A program made the position numbers and the translations under genes. A stretch of 64,000 bases of DNA. Source: Pomphorhynchus laevis. Its lineage: Eukaryota; Acanthocephala; Palaeacanthocephala; Echinorhynchida; Pomphorhynchidae. The notes under the pieces were generated by a model that was not told the origin of the DNA, searched no databases, and saw only the letters and a list, made by a program, of their open reading frames with translations. Where the stretch lies: positions 62,001 to 126,000 of the forward strand of contig WNNJ02002384.1 in assembly GCA_012934845.2 (NCBI GenBank), written 5' to 3'. Of the stretch, positions 27,023-38,919 are shown in pieces. How positions within the stretch are numbered: the stretch's first letter is position 1; the number at the start of each line of letters is the position of its first letter.

Positions 27023-27715
27023 CCGACACTTTGCTTAATTGTCGAAGGCTCACGCTCTTTACCAGATCGAATTGCTGCGCGGACCATCCTTAAACACTAG
27101 GCAGAGCTTGTTGCTGTTTTATCGCTGCACTCGTTTGATTCTTAATGGATACGGCATGTATAATAGTAGTGCACGGATGTACTGAGTAGACAACTGTCCA
27201 GGATTTCTTACGAAATACGGCATTCGTATTAAATGGTGTTGCTTGATAGACTGGACTTCGATTCACGACTTTCAGTCACCATGTCACTTCTATACGACCA
27301 ATGAGTACCCGGCAACACTCATCAGTACAATGAAGTACTCACTGCTCGTTTCAGTTGCTATTGTGGCATTGTGAATAAAGGTGTTTCCGACAATTTGCTT
27401 AATTGTCTGAGGCTTACGCTCTTAACCAGATCGAATTGCTGTGCAGACCATCCTTAAACACTAGGCAGAGGCTGTTGCTGAATTGTCGTTACACTCGTTG
27501 AATCCGTAATGGATGCAGGATGTATAATAGTAGTGCACGGATGTGCACTAATATTAATGGATACGGAATGTATATAATGATCATGCACGGATGTGCTGAG
27601 TAAACAAGTCCAGAATTTATTACGAAATGCGGCATTTATATAAAATGGTGTTGCTTGATAGACTGGTCTTCGATTCACGACTCTTAGTCACTCTTTGAGT
27701 CTAGGCGACCACCAT
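27023..27715. repeat. Tandem repeat, ~364-bp unit, two copies
   Basis: CCGACA(C/A)TTTGCTTAATTGTC begins units at 27023 and 27387 (spacing 364). Shared landmarks are CCAGATCGAATTGCTG, ACCATCCTTAAACACTAGGC and GTTGCTTGATAGACTGG. An inverted relative lies at about 60950-61240. The first unit contains a variant of the hairpin module near 27295-27345. Confidence 0.9.
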
Positions 27716-27734
27716 TAAAATCTGCTAAATTTAC

Positions 27735-28165
27735 ATTTATTTTAGTTTTAGTTTTGTTAGATATGCGTTTTAATTATTATAACATATATATGTATATCTT
27801 TTTCCGAATATAAGATTAATTAATTTTTCTAATGCATCTTTAATATCTGCTAAATCTAGATTTGTATAAAGCGTACTAAAATCGTACGTATTTATATTCT
27901 GAAAATTTATTCATTTGGTGTGATCTAAAAATTCTTTTGTAGAATTAATGCTGAAATATTGTTTTTTAATATATAAATTATACAATAATTTCCATCATTA
28001 CAATTATTTACAATCACAGTTATTTCTACAATTTTTAATTAATTTATGCTCATTTATTTTATCAAAACTAAGACTTCTACAATTTCATTCTGTTTCTATA
28101 ATCTTTCTAATATCATCTTTAAATTATCATATTTCTAAATCATCTTTTCAATTCATTTTTATAAT
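27735..28165 (-). pseudogene. Penelope-like element RT fragment
   Basis: On the minus strand the sequence reads YFSINSTKEFLDHTK, a stop, then INTYDFSTLYTNLDLADIKD and LINLIFGKRYTYICYNN. The DFSTLYTN block is the motif A region of Penelope-like RTs and matches the plus-strand copy at 37560-37750 closely. Truncated on both sides, with at least two in-frame stops. Confidence 0.8.
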
Positions 28166-28439
28166 TTAAAAATTTTCGTCCTAGTGTCGATACCTTTTTT
28201 TAGAAATATATTTACTTGAATCTGATCCTATTATTTCTTTACTTTAAGAATTATTTAAAAGTTTACTTATATTTATTTACCTATAACATAAATATATGTT
28301 ATATCAACTCAACCTATCATATTCGTTAATTAATCTTTGATTTATTGAACAAAAAATATTTTTAGAAAAACTTCTTATATTTACATAAAGATCTTTAAGT
28401 TTATTATCTATTAAAAGTTTTTAAATATTTCTAATCTTT
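28166..28439. other. AT-rich relic between Penelope-like fragments
   Basis: Very AT-rich. No motif is readable, but it lies between two Penelope-like segments on the same strand and is probably part of the same decayed element. Confidence 0.35.
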
Positions 28440-29330
28440 TATCGCCATGACTTCTTGGTTTGCGTTTAACCGGATTATTATAATATAGTTGTTTATTATG
28501 TATTATACTACTTCTGCCAATTCCTTGTACCAGGTCATTCAATCCTAATGGGTACCTAGAATTAAGCGTTTTAATTTAAAAATCTTCTTTTTCTAATAGT
28601 TTTTGATTTGATATTTACTAATTTTCTTCAATAATATGTTCTAAAATAAATAATTTACATTTACATAAAATTCTTTTAGCGATTATCTCGTAAAAGTTGT
28701 TTTAATATTTCTAATTGTTCATTTATATACATATCTTTTTTAATATTTTTAACTCTATTTTTCTATTCCTTTTATCACCATGACTTCTTGGTTTGCGTTT
28801 AACCGGATTATTATAATATAGTTGTTTATTATGTATTATACTACTTCTGCCAATTCCTTGTACCACGTCATTCAATCCTAATGGGTACATGGAATTAAGC
28901 GTTTTAATCCAAAAATCTTCTTTTTCTAATAGTTTTTGATTTGATATTTACTAATTTTCTTCAATAATATGTTCTAAAATAAATAATTTACATTTACATA
29001 AAATTCTTTTAGCGATTATCTCGTAAAAGTTGTTTTAATATTTCTAATCGTTCATTTATATACATATCTTTTTTAATATTTTTAACTCTATTTTTCCTAT
29101 TCCTTTTATCACCATGACTTCTTGGTTTGCGTTTAACCGGATTATTATAATATAGTTGTTTATTATGTATTATACTACTTCTGCCAATTCCTTGTACCAC
29201 GTCATTCAATCCTAATGGGTACATGGAATTAAGCGTTTTAATCCAAAAATTTTCTTTTTTTAATAGTTTTTGATTTAATATTGTCTTATTTTCTTCAACA
29301 AAATGTTCTAAAATAAATAGTTTACCGATT
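28440..29330 (-). repeat. Triplicated ~334-bp segment of a Penelope-like C-terminus
   Basis: CATGACTTCTTGGTTTGCGT recurs at 28446, 28779 and 29113 (spacing 333 and 334). On the minus strand each copy encodes the same C-terminal peptide, starting WIKTLNSMYPLGLNDV and continuing to KRKPRSHGDKR. The third copy (29009-29224) is open for 71 codons. The PLGLND-type block is found near the C-terminus of some Penelope-like RT proteins. The arrangement is nearly identical to that at 40985-41870. Confidence 0.88.
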
Positions 29331-30699
29331 TCAATATTGTCTTTTGAAACATAGTTTGTGTTGAAATATGTGTTGCTTAAACCTAGTTTTTAACATTTGA
29401 TATGTTTTTCCCATGTGCATTGTATTAAATACACACATGTGATATTGCAGTTTCAATTATTATTAATATTTATTGAAAAACGTTTGATGTTATTGAATAT
29501 ATATTATTCAACGACATTTTGTGTATATAATAAAATTTATTGTACAGTTGAGAATCTACATTAAAGTATTTTATCATCATTGTTTCTTTATCTTTGCATT
29601 AGCGTCTATTTTGACTGAAAGAGTTATTTATATCTCTTCCATCTCCAAGATTTATAAAATAATTTTTTTACTGAAATGTTTAAGCGATGAAGTCATGCGA
29701 ATTCTTCAGTAAACTTTCCTATAGTCTTCTTAAATTTTACATAACGAATTGCATAAAGCAAATTCGTCGTCGGTTCAGCAATGTCTAAAAGCTACTCCTT
29801 ATGATTAATCAGCTCTTGCAATGGGCTTTACTTGCCTTGTTTTACAAACTCTGATCCACATTAATCACTCCTTTTAGAACTGAATACTTCAAAATCATGA
29901 TATTAAGTTAAGCAAGCACTTTGGCATTATTATTTTAAATTTTAAACTATGCAAGCGATTGAAAACTACGCGATCTAAGTCCATTTACCGATAAGGACCC
30001 TTAGTCTTAGACTGTTTTCAAACTGTTATTTAAAAAGGCACTAGTTTAGACGAGGAACTGCACGAAAGTAAATTTCTTTAATTTGATAAGCGTTAATCCT
30101 TGGATACGTATCAATGGCTTCGATTCTAGCGTCACATCATTGAGACCTCCTCATATCTCTTTGATACATGATCCGACAAATTCCGTTAGGTTTGTTACCA
30201 TCAAGTTATACAAACCAAATTTCCATAATATTTATGGAAAATTATGATTAATAATTTGATATTTTTTATTTATTTTTTTAAATATATAATAATTTTTGAT
30301 AAAATATATTATTTGGCTCCCTCAAATAGGCCTATACAAGTAGTAACATTTATGTCGAAAAAGTAATAAAATATTATGATTAATAATATTAATAATATTA
30401 TGATATATTAATCTGAGAGAATTTATTATTTGCCACTGGCAGTGAGGATAAATATTTAGACCAAGCAGAAATTCAAATCAAATCATAGTTTTTCCAGCTG
30501 CAATAGAGTTAATGCTCTGAGGTGGATGCATTTGTAATGATTCATATCCCTACACGAAATACAGAAGCGGCAAATACATGTGGAGTCGCGATTATGGCAC
30601 GGCAGTCTATTTCTACAATAATGATGATGTAGCCCATCCATAGATGCCCGCATAATTACAGCTCTTTTCTGTTTACTGGTCCCGTTCAGCCAAATGCAA
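29331..30699. other. Region without a recognised gene
   Basis: AT-rich sequence upstream of the PC4 gene. Open frames are under 65 codons and show no motif. The PC4 promoter and 5' UTR should lie in the last part, but no convincing core element could be identified. Confidence 0.5.
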
Positions 30700-30835
30700 G
30701 GATATATTAATAATATTATTAATATACAAGGTATATTAATAATATTATTAATAATATTATTAATAATATTATGAAAATATTATTAATAATATCATAATAA
30801 TATATTAGAATATTATATTAGAAATATAATATCTA
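30700..30835. repeat. TTAATAATA-type simple repeat
   Basis: Runs of ATTAATAATATTATTAATA just upstream of the PC4 start codon. Pure AT, self-complementary and low complexity. Confidence 0.85.
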
Positions 30836-30887
30836 TTCTATCAACTTTTTGACAATGATGGCTTGGTACTCTTTTTAGATATTTGTG

Positions 30888-31062
30888 ATGCCAAAGTCTA
30901 AAAGCTTTATAACTCACAGCGACGATGATTCATTAAGTGAAACAGAAGAAAAGGCATCTTCGGTTGCTATGGAACTAGGTACAGTAGCATCACCACCCTC
31001 AGAAAGTAGAAAGCGGAAATCCAAAGAGATGAAAAAGATTGCAGCAGAACGTTCTGGGGACG
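30888..31062 (+). CDS. PC4-like gene, exon 1
   Basis: Codes MPKSKSFITHSDDD through ERSGD plus the first base of the next codon. It is the low-complexity acidic and basic N-terminal tail. A GTG three bases upstream is in frame but ATG at 30888 is the natural start. Read-through into the intron would add a tail ending at 31130, which is unlikely given the strong GTGAGT donor. Confidence 0.88.
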
Positions 31063-34000
31063 GTGAGTGCATATTTGCGAAGGGAGTGTGTAATTTAGAT
31101 CGGTTTCGTAACAGCTTTACTGCATACTGAATATATTTATAATTTAAAATGTTTTGAAGGATCATTGATAAAATATAAATGTTAATTATTACAATTTAAT
31201 TAGATTTTATTAAACTTCAATAGCGTAATTTATTATTAACCAAGAATACAGCTATATAGAGCTGTATAAAGATAATGTACAATATGCATGACTTAAGATT
31301 ATCAGATCACCTAACTGATGCTACGTATTTTATACTATAAATTAAAACCATGATAAATAAAATAAATAATTACAAATAATAATTATTTATTATAATAATT
31401 AAATATTTTTTAAAGATACAATGTTACAAGTCTGTTAGAGAGCAACAATCATTAAAATCAACGCAGTACATCTTTGATATGACATTAGATTAAACAATCC
31501 TTGCTAGAGCAAATCTCTTGAGTCAATCGACAGAAGCACTTTGCGTGATCCGTATTTGCGCCTGGACATCCTCGGATGTCACGATAGATACCTCACGGAT
31601 CGGATAACTCGCAAACACATGAAAACTGCTCTCACAAGGGATATGATTGTCGTTCGCAGCCAGGCGACCGAATCCGCTTAATGGGCTGCCTTCATATAAC
31701 TTTGCGTAATCGCCTTGATCATGTTATCCGCTGATGGGCCGATCCCACCAGTTGCAGCTGCAACTATCGGATAGAACGTACTGTGGTATACCTCCTTTAT
31801 ACGCTCTTCTTATTTGTTGCGTTTTCATGTCTTGTGGTAATCGAAGCAGGATGATGTGGATTTTGACTGATATGACGGAGCATTACTATTGAATATACAA
31901 ATGTCAAAAAACTTTCGCTTTATCCTACCGCCAAACAGACCCCAACATACTATATCCGGGCATGCATCTGATTTCCTCGTGGTTGTGACCTGTTCAAAAG
32001 AAATTGATCTTAGGACTGGTTTTAGCTGTGTTCAAGCTCTACTCCATTGCATACGACTGTCAATGTGTTAGCTACTATGTCACGAATTTCGTTGTGCCAT
32101 ATGATGGGCATGACATTCCTTTTACAGGATAGAGCGTGCGTCATGTTCTGATCCTCGCCACAAATACATTTTTTTGCGAGACACGTAGGCGTCCAATTGT
32201 ATCGAGCAGTTAAAGCGTCCCGAAATTCTCTAGCGTAAGATGAAGTTCCTGTTGTTCTAGTTGTCGTAATTTTAACTAGTCGGACACCCTATCTTGTGCA
32301 GCAAACTGTATGTATATATCCGTGCCATCTGATAAGCTTATTTCATTTAGCTTATCACTATTATGCTTATTATTTGTGTCCCTAATAGTGTATACTATAA
32401 TCATCTGCTGAGTATGTCTTTGGACTGGATCAACATTATCATAACATTCTTTGCAGAACATGATGTTTTCATGTAGCGGTTTAAACCATTCAGGGGAATA
32501 CGCTGTTGTGCGTAAAATGTGAACCCATTTGTGCTGGAAAGCACGTACATAAGCCGTATATACAGAGTAAGCGTCAACGTCCGAGATAGTACTCATCTTT
32601 GATACAGCACTCCGCCATCGACTAGTAGCGCGTATTACTTCTTCCTAAACAAATTCGGCTGAATCCATGGGTGCTCCAAGCAATATCACACCACGCTCAA
32701 ACATCGAGACTTTTCTTTTCGCAAAAAGTTCTTGCTCAACTTTAATGCATGAGTGATAATAGAGAAGACTACTCTTTATATTATTGACGTTATGTTTATA
32801 TTAAGGACCAATATTTTTTAATAGACTCCATATAACTCTCAAATCTTTCACCGGTCCGACAAAAGTTGAGTCCTCTGCATACCAACGCTGCATGTTGCTC
32901 GGTACATTTGCTTGCATTCTACTGATTAGTGGCAGTGATGCCGCTGAAAATGTGGTCATTGCAAGAGGGTTGCCTTCGATAAACCCCACTTTGGATAATA
33001 TATCACCACCATCTCTAACCATTATCGCGTTGCCCCCATACATGTTATTAAGCATTCCACCCATCGAAGGACATACCATCAAAATATTTGCTAGCGTTAA
33101 TTTACGACTGATCCGATTGAATGCGTTCCTGGCGTCGATTTGAGTGGAATTCTTCTGATAACGAGCGGATCGCGTATTCTATTCCTCCGCGTTTTGCAGC
33201 ATATATTTGTTCAGGCCTTCTACAGCTGGAATGCCAGACTTGATTACATTCCCGAAGGTTTTATCTGTGAACTTTATTAGTGCTTCTCCTATCCCATGGG
33301 TATCACGCCTGGATTTTTGTTCAATTTGATAAGGCGTGACGCGACTAAAGCTTGCAGCACCTCAAACTCAATTTTATCTGGCGCTATCCGAAACGCCAAA
33401 CACTAGATTATCTCCAATAGATTTCGTGAATGTCTTGAATGTCGTTTACATTCGTTTAAATTCATGAGCTGTGACCTCTAATGGTCCAGCACATCTATGA
33501 GTCTTCAAGTCAGAAGCAATCACGCGATCTGCATATATCACGGTAAAAACAACATCATGATGGATGACACAATTTGACAGTGGGCTTTGTATTTATGCTT
33601 CCTGATCAACGTTCAGGCAATCTGGATGCGTTTCACTTAATATATCACGTACACTACGTCCGTCGAAATAATCATCCTATTGATATATCGGACGTTCTAC
33701 TGTGCTCAATTGTTCCAAGGTTTTGATTGTAGCTGTGGTATTGCCAAATTTGATTAGTGACGAGAAGCGTTTTTCCAGTCTACTCGCTTGACTGTGTTGG
33801 TATTTAGTTTGAATTTTCGTTATAGTACACGAGCTTCATCCAGTAAATCTTGTAGCTGACCACTATGTCATAATAAGCACAGTCAACTCGCTTGACTGTG
33901 TTGTCATTTAGTTTGGATTTTCGTTGAAGTACACGAGCTTTATTCAGTAAATCATGTAGCTGACCACTATGCCATAATGTGAGGCGTCTTTTGAGCGTTT

Positions 34001-36787
34001 TCCTAAGCAATTGCACCTTCCGTTAAGGAAATCGTTGAAGTAGGCATGACATATTACAGTAAATTATTTTGAAGCCAATTACTCGCCATCAAACTTATCC
34101 GCAACCTTTTTGTATTTTTTACCAATCAGATCGATAAACTGATCACTTTCGTGTCAAAGAGGTAATGAGAAGAGATTAGGAAAACAACCGATAAACTCCT
34201 ACTATTGGGCAATAAGTTTATATCTATATGTCGTGCGACCTATATATTCTGCTGTATTTGAATGAACATTTCTCGAAGATCCATGATCACCTTGGTTCGC
34301 TGCTTAGGATTCTTGTGTTGAAATACCCGTTGTACTTCCGTCATCAATTGGCAGTTGAAATAAGTTATCAATATTAGTGTTTTGGCTATCAATCAGTCGT
34401 GCAGGATTAACATTTTCAGATTTCTGTAAACGTTGGCGATTCCTGCATTTAGGATCCAAACAGTCAACACATTATTTATTCATTCTCCAATATTGACACC
34501 ATCTACAGGCTGCTCTGCTACCCTTACAATTGCAGCATCGTGGCCGAGCTGCAGGCTTTCCTTGAAGTATTCGATGGATTTGTGATCGGTGTTAGTTTAC
34601 TGACTGTGTATGTTATTGTATGTGTAATCTCCTGTAATCAGACGTATGACATTTCTCTTGTAAGTAATTTATTATAATCAAGACAACTGTTTTAACTTTT
34701 TTAGTAATAATTTATAATAATGAAAACTTAAATAAAGTTATATAAATAGAATTTCCAACATTTGTCGTGCTGTCGTGCTAACTTCATGCCGAGCCGACGT
34801 CGACACGAAAATATCACCCTACTACCCATCACGGAAGCAGCATTGACTTTTCCTCCGCTCATACTCTCAATTATGCATGCCTCATTTCCTCGCTGAAAAG
34901 CTACGCTGATCCGTTGGATCAGGAAAGCACGGCCCCGGGGTTCGGAAGTTGCGCGGATTAATAATTAATAATAATTAATTAATAATTATTATTTTTTGAC
35001 AATAATTTTTTTAATTTTTAAATTTTTAAAATTTAATAATAATAAATAATGTACGGTGTATTCGAATAAGGAATAGAGATCATAAGAAGGAACTGCTATG
35101 TTATCAGATTTAATCTTCGATACAAAATAATAAATAATAAATAATTAAATGATAATAAATAATTTTTTTAAAGTTAAATTTTTCTTATATATTACATTGA
35201 CATAGTTTCCCGCAGATGGTCTTTAATTAGAACTTTAAATAATAATCTTTTCAAAATAACAATCCATTTCAAATTCTTGAAAAAGTATACTGTTTAATAT
35301 CTCGGCTATTTGTTCGATGATTTCTCAGACTGGCTGAACTTAGTCAGGCATTTTGAAGACAGAACAAACTCGAATGACATTATCTATTATTATTCCCTAT
35401 TGTTAAATTACGTATTTAATTTATTACAATATGTAATATTTTACAATATTTAATGATTTATTAAAAATCGATTTAGGCGTTCATCTTCACATGGATAAAA
35501 TGTGATAAAATCTGCTCAGTTAGAATTCATATTCAATCCTACCCTTCAAAATCCTTGCGCTTCTCTTCGTTTATTTCACTGTCCAATACTTTAAAACATC
35601 CTATTAGCAATCATAGATACATCAACTAAACATCATAGCATTTTTATCTTAATGATCCGTTCCTCTGATTTTTCGATTAAAAATCAAGAGACAGTTATGA
35701 TAAATCCTGCCAACAGTCGCTGGATGTTGTGTTAATTGACAGAACTCTGGTTAAAATTACAAGTGAAGAATATTTATAAATATACCTTGCCTTGTACAAA
35801 ACAATATTTAACTGTAAATTTTATTTTATCTAAAGTAGATTTTAAAAGCCATTATAAAAAGCTGTTATCTAAAATAGCTCTCCAAAATCAGATGACGAAT
35901 GTGTTTGGTTAAGCCGTTCTCTCTACGAATTACAAATCGACCAGTTGATAGTTCCTTTACACAATCAAATTGATCCTTATTGTTCTAATTGCAGATTATA
36001 TGAACAGTCAATAAATTAAAAATAATAAAATTTGATGCTGTGATGAAATTATCTTATTTATAAGATAATAATAAAAAATTAAAAAAAATGAAATTTTTAT
36101 TTATTTATAAATAACGTTATTACTTAAAAGTTATCAGTGTCTCTGTCTGTCGTCCCCAGCATAGAAACTGCGTTGCCGGTTTGCACGGCCAGGCTGATTC
36201 TCTGGAGTAAAAATGTCTTTGCGCGAAGTTTGCCTCAGTGACGACGGAGACGCTTACTAAGCGTCTAAAATAAAATAATTTATACTTTATAATTTATAAA
36301 TTATTAATATTATTTATTAATATTATTTATTAATTTATAATTTATAAATTTAATATTTTTAAATTTTATATTAAATATTTTTAAATTTAATATTAAATAT
36401 TTAATTAAATTAAATATTTTATTCTTTTACCGTGATATTTTAAAAAGAAACTTAATTGTTGCAGATTGTGATACTGACGTATCAGAGGACGATAGTGAGA
36501 ATGGTTCAAAATCTACTCCGTCTACTAAGCGAACAGCAGTGAAGAAGGATAGCAAGGCAAAAAAGCCAGCTAAAGCTTCATCAGAGGATGAAAATAAATT
36601 CGAGCTAAGTAAGACCAGATTTGTCAGTATTAGCGAGTTTCGTGGAAATCAATATGTCGACATTCGGGAATACTACACCGATAGTAACGGCGAACTAAAG
36701 CCTACAAAGAAAGGAATTTCTCTTAAGCCCGAACAGTGGAAGACTTTATTGAACTTTGCCGACAAGATTAACAAAAAATTAAAATAA
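30888..36787 (+). CDS. PC4/SUB1-type RNA polymerase II transcription coactivator (2 exons)
   Basis: Exons are 30888-31062 and 36465-36787, joined in phase (58 codons plus 1 nt, then 107 codons and a stop), giving about 165 residues. The start is ATG at 30888 (MPKSKSF), as in PC4 proteins, which also open MPKSK. The donor is G|GTGAGT at 31063 and the acceptor is TTGCAG ending at 36464. The N-terminus is rich in Ser, Asp and Glu, then Lys and Arg (RKRKSKEMKK), the regulatory tail of this family. The C-terminal ~65 residues form the PC4 single-stranded-DNA-binding fold. Known role: binds ssDNA and melted promoters and bridges activators to the general transcription machinery in the nucleus. The 5.4-kb intron holds a retroelement relic on the opposite strand. 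The open frame, conserved domain and good splice sites suggest a working gene. Confidence 0.93.
31490..34600 (-). pseudogene. RT-encoding retroelement relic in the PC4 intron
   Basis: On the minus strand the pieces lie in this order. A Cys-rich block, CCNCKGSRAACRWC then CVDC..PKCRNR, is near 34540-34430. RRLTLWHSGQLHDLLNKA lies at about 33970. HGIGEALIKFTDKTFGNVI is near 33290, ARNAFNRISRKLT (motif A region) near 33110, GFIEGNPLAMTTFSAASLPL near 32960 and RWYAEDSTF near 32880. TAYVRAFQHKWVHILRT is near 32540, and EFRDALTARYNW, CICGEDQNMTHALSC and WHNEIRDIVANTL are near 32240-32080. I know this block order from RT proteins often left uncharacterised in cnidarian and other invertebrate genomes, but I cannot name the clade. 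The catalytic box is YAED rather than YADD, and stops are frequent. A ~104-bp tandem duplication lies at 33785-33990. Confidence 0.72.
34601..36464. other. Rest of the PC4 intron
   Basis: AT-rich, with two less AT-rich patches (about 34760-34960 and 36140-36260) that I cannot assign. It contains one copy of the hairpin element core at about 35043-35110. No coding exon is needed here, because the two PC4 exons join in phase. Confidence 0.5.
35043..35110 (+). repeat. Copy of the satellite-related hairpin element core
   Basis: GTGTATTCGAATAAGGAATA then AAGGAACTGCTATGTTATCAG. This is the same core as the satellite monomer, isolated in the intron. Confidence 0.8.
36465..36787 (+). CDS. PC4-like gene, exon 2 with the ssDNA-binding domain
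   Basis: Opens DCDTDVSEDDSENG, then a Lys-rich linker (KKDSKAKKPAKAS), then the conserved domain: FELSKTRFVSISEFRG, VDIREYYTDSNGELKP, TKKGISLKPEQWKTLL. The key family features RFV.ISEF.G, DIREY and KKGISL.PEQW are all present. Stop at 36785-36787. Confidence 0.95.
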
Positions 36788-36837
36788 AGTATATACGATG
36801 TCTATATCGCACAAAATAAGGATGTTTATAATTGTAA

Positions 36838-36843
36838 AATAAA
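36838..36843 (+). terminator. Polyadenylation signal of the PC4-like gene
   Basis: AATAAA about 50 bp after the stop codon, followed by an A-run. Position fits a short 3' UTR; not otherwise proven. Confidence 0.5.
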
Positions 36844-37319
36844 AAAAATCGTGACTCAATATTTTTGCACTTCTTGCAAATTCAACAAATTCTTAACTGA
36901 GTATTTAAATCTGTTAGAAGGAAATTCCGCCTTGGACAACTTCGAAGGGATAACTGTGGTACAATGGCTTGTATAAACCATTAACTCAATGGGTTGTATA
37001 AAATATATAAAATAAATATAATTTTGTAATGCCGATTGGCGATTATGTCCCATACGAGGTAAATTTAAAGCTTTTTGAGTTACACATGAATGACATCTTA
37101 AATATAAATGTACTGTTTACTCTGCCAAGGTCTGAGAATGTGCTACTATTGCAAGGAACAATAAGGACAGTCAAATGTCAGACTTTTACGAGATTTTATT
37201 ATTCTTTATTAGGTCTGGCATTATATGTTCTCCGTGGAACATATAATAAAATTTATTATTAAGAATAATAAACTATTAGTTATGAGATAATCAACTATTA
37301 TCTCATAACTGTTTAAAAA

Positions 37320-38010
37320 GTAAATCTAAACTATATAAAGATATGAAATATATGTTTCGATATATTGATGATATATGTGTATTTAATTCTAGCAATTTTT
37401 ATTCAATGAGCGAACAAATTTATCCAGGTAGCCTTATATTTAGTAAAACCAATATTAATGATCAAGAAGGTATATATGACTAAAATACTTAAAGTAATTA
37501 AAGCACAGTTCAAAAAATATTGCAAGGTAATCGAAATTAATACTGGTATAAAACACTATTTCAGTATTAATTCTACAAAAGAATTTTTAGAACAGACAAA
37601 AGGAATAAATTTTCAAAATATAAATACATACGATTTTAGTACGCTTTATACAAATTTAGATTTAGGAGATATAAAAGAAGCGTTAGTAAAATTAATTAAT
37701 CTTATATTCGGAAAAAGATATACATATTTAAGTTATAATAACTATAACGCCTATCTAGCAAAAATTAAACCATCAAGTAAATATAAATATATGTATAAAA
37801 TTGAATTAATAGAATCCTTAAATATTTTGATAAATTTAAATTATTTAAAGGTAGGGACTTATTATATTCAATAAGCAAACAAATAAAATATGTTAGACAA
37901 ATAAAAGGTGTTCCAATGCGAGGTAATAGTAGCCCAATTATAGCTGACTTATTTTTAAGCTTTATAGAATTTGAATTTGTTCATAACTGTGTTTTATTTT
38001 AGAGTGTGTC
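37320..38010 (+). pseudogene. Penelope-like RT fragments (rearranged)
   Basis: Two pieces in the wrong order. First, KDMKYMFRYIDDICVFN (37340-37395), the catalytic YIDD box, followed by EQIYPGSLIFSKTNIND. Then 37480-37990 carries the upstream part: VIEINTGIKHYFSINSTKEF, INTYDFSTLYTNLDLGDIKE, then IKGVPMRGNSSPIIADLFL. These are RT blocks that normally precede the YxDD box. The GVPMxGNxSP..ADL block is characteristic of Penelope-like enzymes. The order suggests two adjacent copies or one head-to-tail tandem junction. Stops and a shift occur near 37875. Confidence 0.85.
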
Positions 38011-38014
38011 TCTG

Positions 38015-38460
38015 CATTTTAATTCATGGAAATGCTTAATGATACGTTCGATGTGCTAGACATCGAGAGGAATAATAAAATAAGAAAGTATTGTTCACAA
38101 ATTTCCGACTAGTGTAATAGTTCTTTTCAAATATCTTTTTCCGAATATAAGATTAAATATAAGATTAAACTCTACCGATTTTGTAGTTTAAATTAAATCA
38201 TGCCTTGTTTTATTTGCCCAAAATATTTGGCTGGACAATTAAGACATGGCATTTCATAGGTGACATTAGTCGACTCCTATTTAGATTTAATGTCCAATGA
38301 TAAGTTTGATGTGCGATGTTTAAATGATCATAAATGTTAAAATGTTTATATGTGTAATCTCGATGTTTAAACAGGGCGCATAAACATCGATAGGAATAAT
38401 AAAATAAGAAAGTATTGTTCACAAATTTTCGACTATTGTAATAGTCCATTTCAAGTGTAA
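38015..38460 (+). repeat. Two copies of a Penelope-associated non-coding repeat
   Basis: AATAATAAAATAAGAAAGTATTGTTCACAAAT and its flanks occur at about 38070-38125 and 38394-38460; an inverted relative lies at 54480-54590. Each is preceded by CGATGT and ACATCG as a short inverted repeat. Its position after RT fragments suggests 3' untranslated sequence of the Penelope-like family; this is inference. Confidence 0.7.
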
Positions 38461-38919
38461 TGTTTTGACATGAAAAAATTAATGAATTATTAAATTAAAA
38501 AACAACATGAAAAAAGAAAAAATGATTTATTTATACAATAAAAACGGAAGAAACCAACGATGAAATACTGAAATACAAGTCGATTTTGTAGTGTCAAAAT
38601 TTTTGTGCATGTTAGATACAACGTCATTTGTTATTATCAATGGAAGATGCAATTTTATTTGCCAACCTTTACGAGCACCATAGGTAAGTAAGATCTTGTA
38701 TTGAATACATTTCAAAGCAAAAGATAATGATTAATACTGGTAACATATGCATTTGTCTTAATTTGAAGTATTTGCAATGTTAGTTTATTATTATAAATTG
38801 ACTGTGCACTCATTGGTTTTTATTATTTATTAATGGAGAGAGTGAAATAGAAATTATTTATTTTAAATATCAAATTTTCAATAGTCAACTGCTATCATCA
38901 CCAGGATAAAATTGTACAA
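38461..38919. other. AT-rich spacer, no gene seen
   Basis: No motif or repeat recognised beyond general AT-richness. Confidence 0.5.

Noticed and set aside
26890-27087. 65-codon minus-strand frame in the tandem repeats
   Set aside because: Spans the junction of two repeat types and is not kept in the other units.
27318-27330. Antisense CTGATGAG as a hammerhead core
   Set aside because: No GAAA at a suitable distance downstream; the only GAAAC lies upstream, without space for two helices between.
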